Source: Warburgia ugandensis
Taxonomy: Eukaryota > Streptophyta > Magnoliopsida > Canellales > Canellaceae
Assembly: GCA_035236585.1 (NCBI GenBank)
Contig: CP141130.1
Span: 76,455,944 to 76,519,943 of the forward strand
Reading direction: 5' to 3'
DNA: 64,000 nucleotides
Part shown: positions 1-12,400 of the stretch, piece after piece
Layout of the letters: the number at the start of each line of letters is the position of its first letter
Position numbering within the stretch: the first letter of the stretch is position 1
The notes under the pieces: model-generated
Seen by the model: the letters and a program-made list of their open reading frames with translations, nothing else
Database searches by the model: none
What the model was told of the DNA's origin: nothing
Translations under genes and position numbers: made by a program

Positions 1-40
1 TATGTGGGAGCTTCATTGCACAGACCTGCCCTTTTTTCCC
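1..40 (+). mobile_element. Au-type SINE, 3' end fragment
   Basis: The window opens with the 3' terminus seen in the other Au-type copies (GGGAGCTTC..TGCAC, then CTGCCC and a T run). The rest lies outside the window. Confidence 0.6.
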
Positions 41-695
41 ATGGGCATGGGACAGGGCTTGGATGTCTGCATTTTGGTGTGAAAGAGTAGATCATGGATG
101 CTACTTCCATTGCGATAAAAGAATGTCGTTGGATATAGGTAGGGCCTAAATGCCTAAAAAATAATGTAAGGGCCCCAGATCTCAGATTGCTAGGTGAGAG
201 CTCAGCTTGAAAATATTTCATCGATCTTGGCATTGTTATTTCTAGTGACAATGATGTCATCCACATAGATTAGGGAGTATCGAAGAACAACATCTTGCCC
301 ATAGAAATGGAGAGAGGAGTGGGTTTAGAGGCATGTAAACTTTTGGACCTAGCTCTCAAAGCTTGCTTTAATCCATATAGTGATTTGCGAAAGAAATATA
401 TATGATAAGCTGGTTTGGGATCAAATAATAAACCACCTGTTGTAAATTACAGTGCAGTTTTGATATGTGTCGTTGCCTGATCAGTCAGTTGTTCGGCTTG
501 ATACTGGGGCTGAAAGTGTCACTGTGATTGACCCTACTGCTTATATATCCCTTAGCCACTAGGCGAGCCTTGCAACACTCATAGCCCGTAAGCTTTTGAT
601 CTTTAAGATCCAACAGCATCCTATAACGCTCATATAAGAGGATGAAAGGCTACTACTTCCCAAATACCAATCTTTTATGAGAGCAATGATCTCGG
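30..695 (-). mobile_element. Ty1/Copia reverse transcriptase remnant
   Basis: Reading the minus strand from 690 down, pieces of Copia RT appear in the right order: KARLVAKGY and DTFSP (about 480-580), RKSLYGLKQA (361-390), the catalytic YVDD box as LIYVDDIIVT (about 247-275), and a downstream IHDLLFHTKM..PCPMPM stretch (30-120). Frames change and stops occur between pieces, and segments between blocks are missing, so this is a decayed element. No LTR was seen for it. Confidence 0.75.
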
Positions 696-754
696 ATCAT
701 CCTTGGTGGTCACAAGTGCTAGCGTATTTTCGTTATTTATGAAGTACCTTAGAA

Positions 755-936
755 GGGGAGCCTTGGCGCATCGGTAAAAGTTGTTGTCATGTGACCTTGA
801 AGTCACGGGTTCAAGGTGTGGAAACAGACTCTTGCAAAAAATGCAAGGTAAGGCTGCCTACTATAGGCCCTTGTGGTCCGCCCCTTCCCCAAACCTTGCA
901 TAGATGGAAGCTTCATGCACCGGGGCTGTCACTTTT
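755..936 (+). mobile_element. Au-type SINE, near full length
   Basis: Starts GGGGAGCCTTGGCGCA (tRNA-like A box) and has a GGGTTCAAGG B box. The body TGCAAGGTAAGGCTGCCTA is shared with the other copies, and it ends CACCGGGGCTG plus a short T run. It is a tRNA-derived Pol III SINE that relies on a LINE for movement. Confidence 0.8.
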
Positions 937-1130
937 ATGCTTCAAAGCACCTTGGGATGAGTACAATTGGGGTGTGGAACCGCAGCTAGAACACCTGCCA
1001 ATTCATGTAAAGGAACTGATTGACTATTAGTAGTATCAGTGTTTAGTTGATCATCGATCATGGAGGTGGAGTAGAAGTGAAATGGGGTGACCAGATGAGG
1101 TAGGAGGGTCTTCAAGAATCTAGCCCAGGG

Positions 1131-1304
1131 AACAGCCCAAGTGCACGAAGCTCCCGCATATGTGGAGTTGGGGAAAGGGGCTGATTACAAGGGTCAATAG
1201 TATGCACTCTTACCTTGCATTTTGCAAGAGGCTGTTTCCAAGCCTTGAACCCGTGATCTCAAGGTCTCAAGACGACAACTCTACCATTATGTCAAGGCTC
1301 CCCT
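1131..1304 (-). mobile_element. Au-type SINE with 18-bp target duplication
   Basis: Reverse-oriented copy (ends ..GGCTCCCCTT on the plus strand). Flanks AATCTAGCCCAGGGAACA (1117-1134) and AATCTGGCTCAGGGAACA (1307-1324) match at 16 of 18 bases, a good target-site duplication. Confidence 0.82.
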
Positions 1305-1324
1305 TCAATCTGGCTCAGGGAACA

Positions 1325-1915
1325 CGAGGCCTAAATGATAAAGACGGGTGGATAGCGTGGTCTATGCTTGAGCTAGATTGACTATTATTGGGAGATAAAG
1401 AATGGGAGATGATGGAAGTAAAAGAAGCATGGAACTAGAATGACTTTGGATGGTTGGAGTAGGTGACAATGGGGAGGCATGATTGGTGGGGTTGGATAAG
1501 TGAGGGCGTAGAATTAAGGATGGGGTGAGAAGAACGAGAGATGAGATGGTGGCATGATGATTGTTAGAACGAGAAGGTAGGGTTATGATGGAAGAGACCG
1601 CTGACCATGGGTGACTAGGTACCAAGGTAGCACCTTCGAGGGGTCCCTAGGATAGAAGGTTTTGAAAATGGAAAAAATGATTTGTTGAACGGAAGAGAGA
1701 GACTTGTTTCTACAAGTGAACTCAATTAAACCAAAAGCAAATTGTGAGGTAAAAATAGACTTTAAAAAGTAAAATTTTGAGATGCATACCTTTGTCAATA
1801 ATTAACTGATGTTCAATACAGAAAAGAAGAAGAAGAAGACCATTTCCTTGCTAGGAAAGAAGATAGAGAACCCAGGGGATAAGACTAGTTCCTTATATGT
1901 AGTTATCATAAAGAA
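1325..1915. other. No feature seen
   Basis: Purine-rich intergenic sequence. Open frames here are short, on the minus strand, and resemble nothing I know. Confidence 0.4.
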
Positions 1916-2022
1916 AGGGAGTCTTAGCACAATGGTAAAAGTTGTCATCATGTAATCTTAAAGTTATGTGTTCAAGGCGTGGAAACAGCCTCTTGCAAAA
2001 TGCAAGGTAAAACTGCATACAA
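1916..2022 (+). mobile_element. Au-type SINE, 3'-truncated
   Basis: Has the GGGAGTCTTAGCACAATGG head, GTTCAAGGCGTGG B box and TGCAAAATGCAAGG body, then loses similarity near 2022. Confidence 0.7.
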
Positions 2023-2527
2023 TTCTTTTGGAAGGTAAGACCTTACATTTAGTTACCACACATTCCTTTTGGAGGACGGGACATTTTTACCTTTTTCTCT
2101 GTTAGTGTCATTTGGAATATTGAAAATAGGGCCCATTTAATGCCTCTTTCCATTTTTTAATGCGACCATTTCTTGTTTATTTGAGAGATACTTTCTAACT
2201 TTATATAATTTAATGGGTAAATTGAATTGAACAATATTGCATAAGCACTTGAAAATATTACCGCAGAAAAGAATTCAACTCACTTCTTATAGCCAAGGCC
2301 CCAAGGAGTGTACCCTCAGAAAAGCTCCAAATTGTGCATGAAACAGGCCCCCCTTGAGATGATACGAAAAATAAGGACAATTAGGGACATTATACACAGA
2401 ATGGTCTCAATTCAATTCCCAAAACCAAGGTTGTCAAGATGCTAGAATCATGAAGTCATCATGATATTTTGCTTGCGGAAAATCCAAAGCCGGAGCAATC
2501 AGATGAACAGGTCTGATTATCAGAAGG
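2023..2527. other. Downstream flank of MACPF gene
   Basis: No coding or repeat similarity recognised in these 505 bp. Confidence 0.35.
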
Positions 2528-2606
2528 TAAAGCCTGATAGCTCAATGGTAATATTGCATTTCTGGATGCCGCATATCTGGTGAGATAAGTGGTTCAAGTA
2601 AAAGAA
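2528..2606 (+). mobile_element. Possible tRNA-derived SINE head
   Basis: TGATAGCTCAATGGTA resembles a tRNA A box and GTGGTTCAAG a B box about 50 bp later. It differs from the Au-type family and from an intact tRNA gene (no paired acceptor stem). It lies in the likely 3' UTR or flank of the MACPF gene. Confidence 0.35.
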
Positions 2607-2743
2607 AGAAAAAATTGCAGCTTTTTCTCTTATCTACATAGAATTGATCAGTTAAGTAGTCAACGATACAATCAACAATACACCGAGCAGATTCAAAGAA
2701 AAAGAAACCAAAAAATGGGAAGTTAACAAACAGTGCTATCATC

Positions 2744-3442
2744 TTATGTGGGATAATTCAACAGAGCAAACTTAACATGCAAACCAATCTTCCCGCCTTC
2801 GATAACAAGCTTAGCAGCTGTGGCCAGCCAATGTCCTGGCGTATCATGTGGACCACGCACCACCTCTGCCGTCTCAACATATCTCAGGAGCTTCTGGGAC
2901 TGAACTGGCACAGGTGGGCCATCTGGATAGACACCGGAGTTTAGATCAGTGGGCAATTGTTTTGGCGGCGCTGGTTCACGTTGTGTGAATGTTGTGCTCA
3001 GATTTGTGAGGAAGCTCGACTTATGCAAGGCTGTTGGTGCTTGAGCCCACTCTGTCTTCTGGATGCTGCAGTTGGGCAAGTATGTGTAAAGCAGGCGGAG
3101 ATGGAGAATAGTCTTTGCCCATTTCCCTCCTTTGGTCAAGAGCTGTGCACCTGTTACCACAAATACTCCGTCAATGCCTCCCTGCAGCCAGTCAGGGTCA
3201 TGCCTAACAGCATAAGTGCACACGTGCGAGTATCTCTTCCATTGCACCGGCTCTAAGTATCGGCCACCTGATTCATCAGAACCCCGCCACCGACATGGCC
3301 ATGACATGGAGGCGGCTGCCAATGAAGATTCCACCACACTAGGGAGACTTGAGAGATGCTGTACGTGTATCGCCAGCCTGTTGCACTTCTTGCCCTCCAA
3401 ATAGAGTCGTAATCCAATCACCGGTTTCTTGTCACTTGAGAC
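2744..3442 (-). CDS. MACPF gene exon 7 (last)
   Basis: Residues 375-606 and the TAA stop at 2744-2746, after an ATATGCAG acceptor. It encodes the plant-specific C-terminal half: [42 protein letters not shown] and a KFALL ending. No internal stop was seen. Confidence 0.88.
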   Translation of the reverse strand, partial: VSSDKKPVIGLRLYLEGKKCNRLAIHVQHLSSLPSVVESSLAAASMSWPCRWRGSDESGGRYLEPVQWKRYSHVCTYAVRHDPDWLQGGIDGVFVVTGAQLLTKGGKWAKTILHLRLLYTYLPNCSIQKTEWAQAPTALHKSSFLTNLSTTFTQREPAPPKQLPTDLNSGVYPDGPPVPVQSQKLLRYVETAEVVRGPHDTPGHWLATAAKLVIEGGKIGLHVKFALLNYPT

Positions 3443-6400
3443 CTGCATATGGAAAAAGATTCAGCATTTACAAGTTACAATATTAAGTCAAGGTAAAAGT
3501 TGTCGTCATGTGACCTTGATGTCACGGGTTCAAGGCGTGGAAACCGCCTCTTGTAAAAATACAAGATAAGGCTACATAGTATAGACTCTTGTGGTCTACC
3601 CCTTCTCCGGACTACAAATAGGCGGGAGCTTCGTGCACCGGGGCTGCCCCCTAATATTAAGTCAGGGTAAGCAAACAACAAGAATAACTTCAACCAACCA
3701 AATTGGATCCTGGGGGCATGGTAGAGCAAGAAAGAACCGGAACAAGATAAGAGACGTTGAGGTCTGGGTTCTCATAAGACACAACTTGGGACACTGGGAA
3801 TATGTTTGAGCATGTGGTTCCAACCGTGGATGACCCATTCAGCAAACATCATCATTTTGTAAGATCCTAGCATTACAGTCAAGCCCTGGCAATTATCACC
3901 AAGCAAAACATCCCTACTCAAATGTAAACAAAAGAGCATGACAGCAGGGAGATAATAAGAGCTTTCGCAATCGTGTGAACTTGCATATCAATGACTTGAA
4001 GTTCAAATCATCATCATCATTATCAAGACCTTATCCCAATTAGGAGTCGGCCACAAGAATCTTATTCCTCCATTCCACTCTATTAAATACCATGGCTTCA
4101 TTTAGTCGTAACGTTTTAAATCTTTCCTTACCACTTCTATCCACATTCTTTTAGGCCTTCCCCTTGCCTTTTTAGAACCTTGTACTTGTATTGCCTCACT
4201 TCTTCTAACCGGTGCCATTGTTGGTCTCCTTTGAACATGTCCAAACCATCTAAGTCTAGTCTCTCTCATCTTGTTACCTATTGGTGTTATCCCTAAATTT
4301 CCTCGAATATTTTCATTTCGAATTCTATCCTTTCTTGTCTTACCACTCATCCATCTCAACATCCTCATTTCTGTGACGCTCATCCTATGAGTATGATGTT
4401 CCTTAACTGCCCAACACTCTGATCCATAGAGCATGGACAGCCTTATTACCATCCTATAGAATTTTCCTTTTAGTTTGAGTAGCACCCGTCGATCACATAA
4501 AACTCCAAATGCCCATCTCCATTTGTTCTAACCCACTTGAATTCTCTAGGTAACCTCCCTCTCAATCTCTCCACTCTCATAAATCATTGATCCTAAGTAC
4601 CGAAAGTGGTCTTTAACGGGGACTTCCTAATTATCCATCTTGACTGGTGTTCTACTCCTACTCTCCTTGCTAAAATTACATTCCATATATTCTATCTTAG
4701 TTCGGCTAATTTTAAATCCTTCAAATTCTAATGCTTCTCCCCATAACTCTAGCTTTATGTTTACACCTCCCTGTCTCATCAAGTAAGACTATATCATCTG
4801 CAAATAGCGTGCACTAAGGAATCTCCTCGTGCAGATGTTTTGTTAACTCATCCATAACCAATGTGAAAAGGTATGGACTCAATACCGATCCTTGGTACAA
4901 TCCTATAATGATAGGAAAATCACCAGTCACGCCACTAGTGGTCTTAACATCTGTTACCTCCCTCATATATATCTTTAATTATGTCTATATATCCATGAGA
5001 AACTCCTTTACCACCCAACACCCTCCATATTAACTCTCTAGGGACTCTATCATAAGCTTTCTCTAAGTCGATAAAGACCATGTGGAGGTCTTTCCTCCTC
5101 TCCCCATAATTTTCTACTAATTGTCTTAATAAGAAAATAGTTTCCATCGTAGACCTCCCAGGCATGAAACCAAACTGATTCTCCGATATACTTGTTTCAT
5201 GTCGTAGCCTCTTCTCAATCACTCTTTCAAAAAGTTTCATAGTGTGGCACATAAGTTTGATCCCTTGATAATTAGTGCAGCTCTGTATGTCTCATTTATT
5301 CTTATAAATTGGTACAATAGAGCTTTTCCTCCACTCATCCGGCATTTTCTTTGATTTTATAATCATGTTAAATAACCTAGTCAACCAAACTACCCCAATA
5401 TCTCCCATATACTTCCAAACCTCTATTGGTATACCATCAGGCCCCATGGCCTTTCCTGATTTCATCTTTTTCAAGGCCTCTTTTACTTCAGTTATTCCAA
5501 TCCTACATTCATATCTATAATAACTCATGTTATTTAGATTTATAGTATTTTCAATCTCTATATTTTCAGAGCTATTGTCATTTAACAATTTTTTAAAGTA
5601 TGTTTCCCACCTTTGTTTGATCTCATTATCTTTGACTAATACACTTTGATCATCGCTTCTAATACACCTAACATGATCTAAGTCCTTACCCTTCTGTTCT
5701 CTTACTTTTGCAAGTTTAAACACATCTTTCTCCCCTTCTCTTGTTCCTCGTCTATTGTAGAGCTCATCATATGCTTTAAGTTTAGCCTCACTTACTATTC
5801 TCTTAGCAACCTTTTTAGCATTCTTATATTGTTCATAATTTTCATTATTTCTAATCTTCTGGCATGCTTTAAAGTGCATCCGTTTTTCTTTAATAAAATT
5901 TTGCACTGTTTGCTCCACCACCATGTTTCCTTTGCTAATAGCCTTTTACCTTTAGATACTCCTAAGGCATCTTTTGCCACTTTCTTAATGGACTCAGTTA
6001 TATTAGTCTACATGGTATTTACTTCTATTTCATAGTTCCAATTTCCTTCTACTATCAACTTATTTTTGAATGAGGTTATTCTCTCTTTTTAAGTTCCACC
6101 ACTTAGTTTTTGGATGTGTATTAAGTTCAGTTCTTTTTCTCCATCTTTTGATATGGATATCCATAACTATTAACCTATGTTGTGAGGTTAAACTCTCACC
6201 GGGTATCACCTTACATATAGATTGTTCATTATTCTCAAGTAGAAAAAAGTCTATTTGTCTTTTATGAAGTCCACTTTTAAAGGTTATTAAGTGTTCATCC
6301 CTCTTCTTAAAGAGTATATTTGCAATTAACAGGTTATATGACAAAGCAAAATTGAGGATATTCTCCCCCATCTCATTTTGTTCACCTATACCACACCCTC

Positions 6401-9400
6401 CGTGTATTCTATCATATCCTTCCATATCTTTCCCTACATGGCCATTTAAGTTTGCTCCTATATCTTCCCAAAATTGTCTCTTAATTATATCTTGTAATCC
6501 TACTTGTGGTGCGTATGCACTTTATGCACTTATAACATTAATAATCTGCTCTCCTAGAATAAGTTTTATTATTATAATTCTATCACTAATTCTTTTAACA
6601 TCTATAACTTTATCCTTTAATTCCTTATCCACTATTATTTCTACGCTATTTCTGGTATTTTCCTTTCCTACGTACCATAATTTATACCCATCTATTTCTC
6701 TAACTTTAGCCCCTTTCCACTTGGTTTCTTGGATACAAGCGATGTTGACTCTCCTACGTTTTAGCGCGTCTACTAACTCCAAACTCTTACCTATCAGTGT
6801 CCCTATATTCCATGTGGCGTTACAAATCTTATGTTCTGGAGATGCCCTATTTACTATCGCCTTTCTCAACCTCCATGGTATGAACCCATGTCCACTTTTC
6901 ACTGCATCTGGGTTCTAATGCAGCACGTCGCTTCCGAAGGGACGCTCTAGCAGCCCTTGCCCATTTTTCACTACACCCGGGATCCGATGTAGGGCACTGC
7001 TTCTGGGAGAACGCCCTAACAACCCTTTCCTATTTTTCACCGCACCCAGGATCTAATGCAGCCTGTCGCTTATGGGGAACGCCCTAGCTTGAGGGAATGT
7101 CTGTATTCGATTCATGTCATAGTTTGGGTTGCCGTAGTTTTAAAAAGCCGAAGATGATTTTCATTTCTTCCTTACAAACTAATATACAAATGCATATTCA
7201 TTTGCAAGCAAAAGAAATAACAAAACCATCTTTAGCTTCCCTTAGCCGGCTGGCTACCTGACGCAAGGGTTGCCATATTTTAAGAAACTGGAGATGATTT
7301 TCATTTCTTTCTCACAAACTAATATACAAATGCATATTCATTTGTAAGAAAGAAATAACAAAATCATCTTCAACTTCTCCCTTGCCGGCTGGCACCTGAC
7401 GCAAGACCCTCCTCCTTTTTCATCCGGGCTTGGGACCGACATTGGTGGAGTATAAGCAAATTGTATGGCAATGCTTTTGACTGTTGGACAATCATAGCTT
7501 GCAATACCAAGCAGTTTAACCTTGATAGAGATTTATTCACATGGAGAACAGAAACCGAGAACTAGAACCAATTAGAAGATCAGAATTGAACTATGTAGTT
7601 GATGGAGATCCAATATGGATATAGGACATAGGTCCATGACCACTTAACAGTGACTTTGCAGCAGTTTGAATAGGATGTACCTAGTAGGTTACCAGTTTGA
7701 GGTGCTCATGGGCGCATGCATTCAACATTTCAGAAAAAAAATAATAAATTACAATCCTAACAAGGGAAAGCAATCAAGATTTCAATAACTGAAGGAGAAC
7801 TATTTATAAAAGGTCAACTATAACTGGCAACTAGATTAGTAAGTGCAAGGGATGAGGATAAATAACCTAATTTAGGAAAGGAGATTGATTAGGAATCATG
7901 TAGAATAAGCAACATGTTGCTAATGGGAAAGAGATATATTTTATTAAAGGGAAATGATAAGTCTGCACCCTTAAACGAATTAATTATTAGTCCCGCTCCC
8001 TTGGTTTCTTGGCATTTAGGAACTGTGGAGGTTGACATTTACATACCAAAATCAAAGAGTAATCCATACGTGCTGAAAAAAACCAGGGGGGGCAGGACCA
8101 ATTGACTTTAGGGTGTGGAAATATCATTTCCCTTTATTAAAATTCAAACCTTTATTGGACGCTTTGCTAAGAAGTAGTTAAGAGGTTAAACTAGAGAAAG
8201 GATTATATACTTTATCTCAAAGCATTCTTGAATATTTTCAGAATGAAAGATATGAAATTCTTGGGAAAAACTTTTCTCATGGTTTATTGTCATGCTCTTG
8301 ATTCATTAAGCCAAGACTTGTGGATGATTCCAACAAAGACATTTCCGGAATAAAGAATTCTTGTTATTCGATTCAACCCTTTTTTATCTTGGCCAGAGAA
8401 CAACAGTAAGGCTGACCTACTTATTTGTTTGTTTTGGGTTCACTGCATGACAAGTAGGATTTTGGTACCCACATTAGCTCCATAATAACATAACTAGGGT
8501 CAAAAAGCTCCAAAGTATCAATATTTGTAGGTGCATTGCCTAAAGACTGAATCAACACATAATAGCTAAATGTGCTGTCACATGTTCAATATCCACATCA
8601 AAGGGTGATATGCATTCTATGGTCATATAGACAGGGATATGTAATGTTTCTCCAGTGCTTTTGGATTTATTTTTACTTTTATGATTTTTGGCATATTTTC
8701 TAGAACTTAACTGTGATTGATAGTTCGAACTTAATTGATTAGATAATTTTTGTTGCAGTAAGCATATAATTGCTTTTTCCTCAAGTTGCTATCAATTTTC
8801 TTTGTTAATTTAACTAATAGTTTAGCAAAATTTACTTTAATTAAAGAAAGAGTCAAAAAAGGGCAGCCCTGGTGCATGAAGCTCCCGCCTATGCAGGGTC
8901 TGGGGAAGGGGCGGACCACAAGGGCCTAAAGTACATAGCCTTACCTTGCATTTTGCAAGAGGCTGTTTCCACGCCTTGAACCTGTGACCTCAAGGTCACA
9001 TGATGACAACTGTTACCGTTGCGCCAAGGCTCCCCTTCAAAAGAAATAATCAGATAAACCAAAAAATAGGCAAACTACCAGTCCCACAGTAATAAATGCA
9101 AAAAAGGGAAAAATATACTAATGAGACATGGATACTAACTGTTTCGATCAATTTTGCAAACCAAGATGGGCCAGAGAGGCGAAACTATAGCATAGCAGCT
9201 AAAAAGTAAGAACTTCAGTAAATGGTTTTCAGTTTCAACGTGAGATGTTGTAGATTTGGGTCGTGATCAAGCAACCAGCAAAAATTTCTTCTGCAGTCAA
9301 CAAACCAAAAGTAAACATGATAAAGCCTGGAATCTTGATCAAGCAAGAGTAAACATCAAGGGATTTAATACAAGTCCTTAACACAAACAAAACTGCGAGA

Positions 9401-12400
9401 CCTCCCTACTGAAACCAAAGAAGATTACATGGGAAATATTTCATTCCTGTTCACGACATGATGTAGCTTAGGTCCAATTAGCTGAGCAATCAACAACAAG
9501 AAGTGTATAACAGAAAAACAGATATTACGCAAGGCCTGCACAAAATCTAAAATTCTAAACCACAAGGAAGGAGAGGAATATATAATAGAAAACAAGGAAC
9601 AGGTATACCTGGGTAGCACTGACATGAAGCTTGGGACCCATGAAACTGAACTGCATAGCAGGGCACGTTGCCTTTCTTCTTTGTGGCCCAAGAGGAAGCT
9701 CATTAAACACTGGCGCCCATTGCCGAGGAACTTGGAATTCCAAGAAGTACTGTAAATCGTCACGGGCAGGTTTATCTGATGATGAAATGGTTTAGTAGAG
9801 AAATAGCAAATATCCATGTCATAGTTCAACAATATCCAAGTCATTCATTACTTTCTAATTGTAAACCAAAAGGGGGGAGCGCACTAGTGAATTTAATAAC
9901 AGAGCCTGATATCCGCATGCCCCTTTTCAATAGGCTGCACAGCCATCCCACCCTTCAGCGAGTTATAAAGCCAATCTGGCCCACCTTTTGATAGATCTGA
10001 ATCATTCACAATCTTAGATGAGCTATGCACCAAAAATCTCATCAATTGGACGATCCTAGCCAGTTTTTTTTTTTTTTTTTTAATTTTAAAATGGATGATA
10101 AACAGTTTCAGCTCAAAGAAGCATACCCTAGAATTATCCAGTGGATAAGATTCTCTGTGCATGCCTCATTGACAAAGGGGGCAAGATTGTGAATGGTGCA
10201 TATTTAACGTGAGCCCAGTTGGAGTTATAACTTGCAGAAGAATGGGTTGGACATGCACCTATTACAAAGGGGTGTGCACATCACGCACCTTTTATATTTT
10301 CAAAGAGAACAGACTAATATTTAGGGAACCGTGATAAAAGGGAAACGGCTACATGGGCATACAAAATGTTGAAACTGACAGGGAAAGAATATGAGTATGA
10401 AATTCTACAAGAATTTCTATAATCATCCCAGTCAACTCAATTATTCTCAAAGTCCAAAACAAGATGGAGAAACTTTTGGTACTTACAGCGAAGATACAGG
10501 TTGATTGCATGACTAAGATAGCCACTGCCTGGGATACCAGTAAGCAGTGACGTGATGGGGACAAACTTAAAGCTTATAGCATCAGGAATAGTTGGTACAG
10601 TCTGGAGCCATGAGTAGTGACTTCGAAGAGACACTTCCCCTCCCCTTTTTGAGCAAATGATTGCAAGTCCCTGTTTGAAAGCAATCAATGTTAGTCCACA
10701 GTAATGGGTATCATCAAAAGCCTCAACTAGTGAAGAATATGCAAATCCAGTCTTACATCCTTGCTTGATGTGGCTGAAAAGCTGGCCAACTGCATGTTGT
10801 TTGAGTTCAAAATATTCCGGAAGACCTCAGGAACCTATATATGGAAGAAAAGACTATTAACTCGTATCCATGCATAAGAAGAAAACTACACTGAAAAGTA
10901 ACAGCCTAAATACTTTATGTTTGCCTTCTCTGGTTTTCCGATGTCGAGGAGAGAGGTCCCTTCCATCTGAAAACAAATAATCTCCAAGATCCTCAAGATG
11001 CCCTTTGAGTTCAGCAGGAGGAACAGATGAGGAAGGCTTTTGCCTAACACAGACTAAATCTTGACCCCCAATTGCCATTCCTACAATTATATGCGTTCCA
11101 TATGTCTGAATAAACCTGTTACGTTGACCAGTCAAAAGTTAATAACTTACAAGCAAAAAACTCAACCAAATCTAGCAAACATGGCTCAAAACTGATTCAA
11201 ATCTAATAACAGGAAACAGCGGGAGGGCTATAAACAACAATACCCAAAATGCAAGCAGGTTTGGAACAAATTAGAGTTTCCTCAGTAGTAAGGACTTGCT
11301 GCAGCAAAATGCAAAAGTAGCACCTTACTATCCAGACTCTATCTCTGAAAACTAGTTCACTGTCGTTAATATTTATTTAACATGAAACAGGTCTTCTAGT
11401 GTAGGGGTGGAAGAAGGAGCCTTCCCCATGGTATGACAGTCTGCTCATTGGTTTGCAAGTGTTCCAATATTTGATAAAATAGAAAATAAAAATAAATAAA
11501 AGACAAAAGGAGATAGAGGGAAAAAAACAAAATTTTTATGAGACGTCATATTCAGTTTGTTAGGTTTTAAAGTAAGAGCACAACTGCGTAATGAAAGACC
11601 AAGAATTGGGTTCACATGAACAGGATGACTTTCTCTCAACATCACAGAATAGTTATTAAAAATTCAAAGTCGTCACTTTAATTGATGGTTTGACCACAAA
11701 AAGGAAGTTAACATACTATTATAACTTGCAGTGGGCAATTATTTGCTATATAAACATAAGAAACTCAAAGGAAATAATTACCTAGACAGTAATGCAGGAT
11801 CCCAGGTGGAAGGGACAGCTTTCTTCACTTCTTCACGTAGGACTAAGGGAGATGTAGTTAAGTGCAAATTGTACAAGGAAATGAAGTAACCATCAAAAGC
11901 GAGATATTTGGTGTCCTTAGCATCTTCAAGCCAGGCCCCACTTAAATCAAAAATAGCATTGAAGTAACCTGAAGGAACTTTTCCTTGTATTGAAGATTTC
12001 TGATTAAGTAACTCTGACATCTGAGAACAAAAAGAAAATATAAAACCCGTCATGAAACAATAGAAAAGTCAGCAAGGAACGTAATGGCAATTGGATTGGA
12101 TAGATGATAGATGCACCTTTTTAAGTAAAGATGCCTGCTTCAGTGGTTTCATAGATAAAGAGAAGATATCAGTGGTTTGAAAATGTGATAGCAGGCATTG
12201 TTGAGAAAAAAAAGAGGAGCATTAGTGGCTTCTACTGTCATACTAAGAATAATATGATAATATAAAGGGACAGTATTCAGGTCTTAACAGAAATCCAGCA
12301 GAACTGCACCAACTAATGTTCTTCATGAAGAAATGAATCAAGTCAGGTTTCTGACATGATGGGATTTGCCCTTAAAGTTCAGATGAATATATCAATTGTA

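Larger units (their letters stand above)
4007..7450 (-). mobile_element. RTE-type LINE, nearly full length, inactivated
   Basis: The 3' end lies at 4007 with a (GATGAT)-type tail; the 5' end lies near 7450 (leader motif CCCAAGCCCGGATG). In order on the minus strand: a leader with hairpin repeats (7126-7405), three 69-bp repeats (6885-7091), an APE endonuclease (CIQETKW near 6720-6740; QIDFFLLE near 6240), a reverse transcriptase ([48 protein letters not shown] near 4785-4820) and a C-terminal tail ([21 protein letters not shown]). The RT frame has an in-frame TGA just after YKNK (5292-5294) and a 2-bp loss after IYEGG compared with the copy at 12604. The endonuclease frame is also broken. The microsatellite tail and protein wording point to the RTE clade. 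Confidence 0.85.
3443..9608 (-). other. MACPF intron 6 (6.2 kb)
   Basis: Bounded by CAG|GTATAC and ATGCAG|GTC. It contains two Au-type SINEs and an almost complete RTE LINE, listed separately. The remaining stretches (3668-4006, 7451-8842, 9053-9608) show no gene or recognised repeat. Confidence 0.8.

Noticed and set aside
755..800. tRNA gene
   Set aside because: A and B boxes are present, but the acceptor and anticodon stems do not form; the sequence is the head of a SINE found many times here.
2957..3404. Two plus-strand open frames with Cys-rich and His-rich products
   Set aside because: They are antisense to exon 7 of the MACPF gene, which has clear family similarity.
6352..6918. 188-codon plus-strand frame, hydrophobic
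   Set aside because: It lies antisense to the LINE endonuclease; the apparent membrane protein is a by-product of AT-rich coding on the other strand.
9425..9844. 139-codon minus-strand frame
   Set aside because: It overlaps exon 6 in another frame; the frame with MACPF wording is the real one.
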